From positions 13,709,986 to 13,773,985 of the forward strand of contig OY482846.1 in the NCBI GenBank assembly GCA_960531495.1: 64,000 bases of DNA, written 5' to 3'. Source of the stretch: Zeus faber (lineage: Eukaryota > Chordata > Actinopteri > Zeiformes > Zeidae). Below are positions 47,480 to 64,000 of the stretch, piece by piece (the first letter of the stretch is position 1; each line of letters starts with the position of its first letter). Under the pieces are notes generated by a model. The model saw only the letters and a program-made list of their open reading frames with translations. It was not told where the DNA came from and ran no database searches. The translations under genes and the position numbers were made by a program.

Positions 47480-49590
47480 AAATGAAGCGCACTATTTTCA
47501 CTATTTCCTCATTTGCTCGGCGTTTTCTTAACTGAGGCTGCCACCTGGTGGTAATCACATGACACCCCACCCCTGATAAGACAATAATCCAGTCATTTCC
47601 CTTCATTCTAACTTTTCAGGCATCTTCCCATAAATTGTAACACAAATGGGCCTGATTGGTTGGAGTTGGTGATCACCACATATGTGCACAACTCCAATCG
47701 TAACAACACACCTGAGACATTTGTAAGAAGGGATAAATATTTGTTTTCATTGGGTTAAATGTGAAAAAAAATATATATATATATATCGATTTTGATAACT
47801 TCCCTGCCAACTTATGCATACCTTTCCCCCCATCCCAAGTATCGCCTACCTGGAATGTAGTTGCAGAGAGACCTTTGTTTTGAGGACATATCATCGAGGA
47901 AAATGCCTTTTCATGCCAGAGATTGAGATCTTTTTTTATTGGTCACATTTACAGAGTTGACTGTGTGAGTAAAGCATTGGTAAAGAAAGCCCACTTCTCC
48001 GCACAGCAAACCATCAAACATATTTCACGTCTCCTCACACTATGTACAGGTTTAGGTTCATGATAAAGCTCGGGCCACTCGCACACTTGGCATGATGCTT
48101 CAAATCATCCCGGGATAAGAACAAGATGATCATTTTGAGGATGTGCATTAAAAAAAAAAAAAAAAAAAAAAAGCACAAATGAGAGAATAGTTGTTAATAT
48201 ATAATTGTTACTGGAACGGCCTTAGTGGATTGGGGGGGGGGGTAATGCAGGATTGTCTGATACTAGTTCGATAACTGAATATGAAACCTTTGGTTTGAAG
48301 ACCAACTGACTGGTCATTGGTTTCACAGGTCATATAGAAGTGATATTTGTTCAGAGAATAACAGAAATAGAACAGAATTAGAGGCTGGGCTACCCCACAG
48401 CAGACCGGGGTTGGGAAAATAAAAGGTACATTTCACCATTTTCCCGCCACTGGAACATGTGGGGTTTACCAGCCCCAAAAGTAATATGAGAATAATATTA
48501 TATGATAAAGCACTAGATCATTAAAAACTACAACTGAGCAAAAAATAAAAAGGGGGAGGGGACTTGAAGACAAATTTTGGACTTTTAAGGAACCGTTAGT
48601 ATCATGAAAGCGGCAAAAGTCCTCGGTAGAGTCGGGTCCTGGAGTTGAGACAAAATTTCCATGTAATCCGAAATTTGCCCCCTGGACTCTTCCCTGTGTG
48701 CTTACCTTTACGTCAATTCATAACAGTGAAGACTAACGGCTCCTGTGTGGTTGCGTTAGACAGGAAGGACTTTTGGGATTCGGGAAGTGGAGTGAACGTT
48801 CTTCCCCCCAAATGCCTACACTAAGAAAATAACAAACCCTTATGAAAGTAACAGAACTGAACCCCAGATGAGAGACCAGGGCTGACTCCCATCTCCGCTC
48901 GAAGCTGATTAGATGCCGACGGCTCTGAACAGATGCATATTAAGCCAAACCTCTCGCGTTGTAGCCTTGCACGCACTCAGCGGCTTGATCCACTGAGTTT
49001 GGCCAAACACATTTTGGTTGAGCTAAGTACGGGTGACATAAATGACGGAAATAAAATCTTGTCATTCGATAGTAAGTATTATTCAAATATTTTGGCAAAT
49101 GGCTAATTACTGCTCGTAAAACATTATTTTGAGAAACAAATAGAAACATTGTTAAATACTCGTGCATTGCAGAGTGAAAGGCCTTGTTGGAATACAAAAC
49201 TTCTCCTTTGTCTGTTTGCTCTGAGCAACAACACAATGTTTACTCTTCAGGCACATTTTGAGTCGACGGACACAAAGCCCTGGAATTTGCTCAAGTTAGA
49301 CATTTGATTAGTGGAGTTTCCTGATTTGAGGAAAGGTCAACCTTTTCCTGGCCTGACCTCATTTTGGTTTGTCAGATAGATTAGACTGCTTTTCTTTTAA
49401 TCTGAGGATGAATACTTTGAGTTTCTAATCAAATCCAATTGCACATTTTAGAAGATCTTTGGCGGCTCTACCCGAGGAAGAACATAAGGAAAGCTTGATC
49501 CATTTCTTGCCAAGTCCAATACATTCCTTTCCACTACTTTTAGGATAGTTTTTTATCTGATATTGTGTTTTGTTAATTATGACTGCAGTC
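47480..49590. other. DNA between ppp1r13b 3' end and candidate promoter
   Basis: Contains two homopolymer runs and a minus-strand donor-like site at 48706/48705; otherwise nothing recognised. Confidence 0.5.
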
Positions 49591-49607
49591 GAGACACAGG
49601 TTGGTAT

Positions 49608-49613
49608 TTTATT
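49608..49613 (-). terminator. candidate polyadenylation signal AATAAA
   Basis: Plus-strand tttatt, about 370 nt after the ppp1r13b stop. No clear GU-rich downstream element is seen. Confidence 0.45.
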
Positions 49614-49777
49614 CTTCGATGGGATGTCCGATACAGGCGCTGAACTATGATTAAATCAAAATGGAGGATAAAGACGTCAGCAATGGGGTGGGGTGGGTGG
49701 AGAGGTGGAGGTCCAGCGCGGTCGAAATGGGAGTGCTTTAAAATGGATTTCTTTCTTATTTGGAGTACTTGTGTTTC

Positions 49778-49780
<3 letters not shown>

Positions 49781-49809
<29 letters not shown>
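49781..49809. repeat. (GT)n microsatellite
   Basis: Simple repeat within the ppp1r13b 3' UTR. Confidence 0.95.
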
Positions 49810-49816
<7 letters not shown>

Positions 49817-49982
49817 TTGTGGAAATACTATATGCGTGTCAGGAGTTTCCCAGGGCCGTGGCAGAAGCACAGAGGATTTTAGAAGTAGGCCCAGGAAAGA
49901 GCGCTGGGCTCCGGTGTTCTCTGCTCTCAGTCGTCAATTTGTCGGGTTGCCTAGCGACAGGGGGGGGGGAGGGGTTTGGACG

Positions 49983-64000
<14,018 letters not shown>

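Larger units (their letters stand above)
49590..49982 (-). other. ppp1r13b: ppp1r13b 3' UTR (probable)
   Basis: It follows the TAA stop and holds a (CA)n tract on the RNA strand (49781-49809) and the first canonical AATAAA after the stop. The extent is inferred from that signal. Confidence 0.5.

Overview
The window is vertebrate, almost certainly teleost, nuclear DNA. It has two multi-exon genes with GT-AG introns, long (CA)n tracts, a Tc1-like transposon, several short hAT-like inverted-repeat elements, a tRNA-headed SINE with an L2-type tail, and a relic of a fish LINE ORF1. There are no bacterial features. Species cannot be named from this sequence alone.

Both genes lie on the minus strand, head to tail. 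From right to left the first is ppp1r13b (ASPP1). Its 5' exons lie beyond base 64000, and 13 constitutive coding exons plus one probable 129-nt cassette exon run from 64000 to the stop codon at 49983-49985. They encode the coiled coil, the proline-rich region, the conserved SPTKL and [11 protein letters not shown] block, the RVKF PP1-docking motif, the ankyrin repeats and the C-terminal SH3 domain. The second gene is daam1, a Diaphanous-related formin. I could trace all 25 coding exons, from ATG at 24678-24680 to TAG at 857-859, with every splice site and phase consistent. They give a 1077-residue protein, against about 1078 in human DAAM1. An acceptor at 24794-24795, upstream of the ATG, shows that at least one non-coding first exon lies further right. 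Candidate first exons or promoters are a CpG-rich block with an NRF1 motif and a donor at 46.64-46.82 kb, and a GC-rich block at 34.8-35.0 kb.

Between the daam1 start exon and the ppp1r13b 3' end (about 25-49.6 kb) I see no other protein-coding gene. It holds microsatellites, a SINE, a LINE relic, a perfect RFX X-box and candidate promoter DNA. The introns carry most of the mobile DNA. The last daam1 intron (1625-7133) holds a hAT-like element and a Tc1 element that is itself split by another hAT-like insertion.

The two products act at different places. Daam1 links Dishevelled and Rho signalling to actin assembly in planar cell polarity. ASPP1 is a PP1-binding, p53-family cofactor. Nothing in the sequence links them functionally; they are simply neighbours here. 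The most interesting signals are in RNA processing: a daam1 10-residue microexon with UGC motifs at its acceptor, a (UG)53 tract that replaces the polypyrimidine tract of an essential ppp1r13b exon, and the frame-neutral ppp1r13b cassette exon. I did not find a new multi-gene system.
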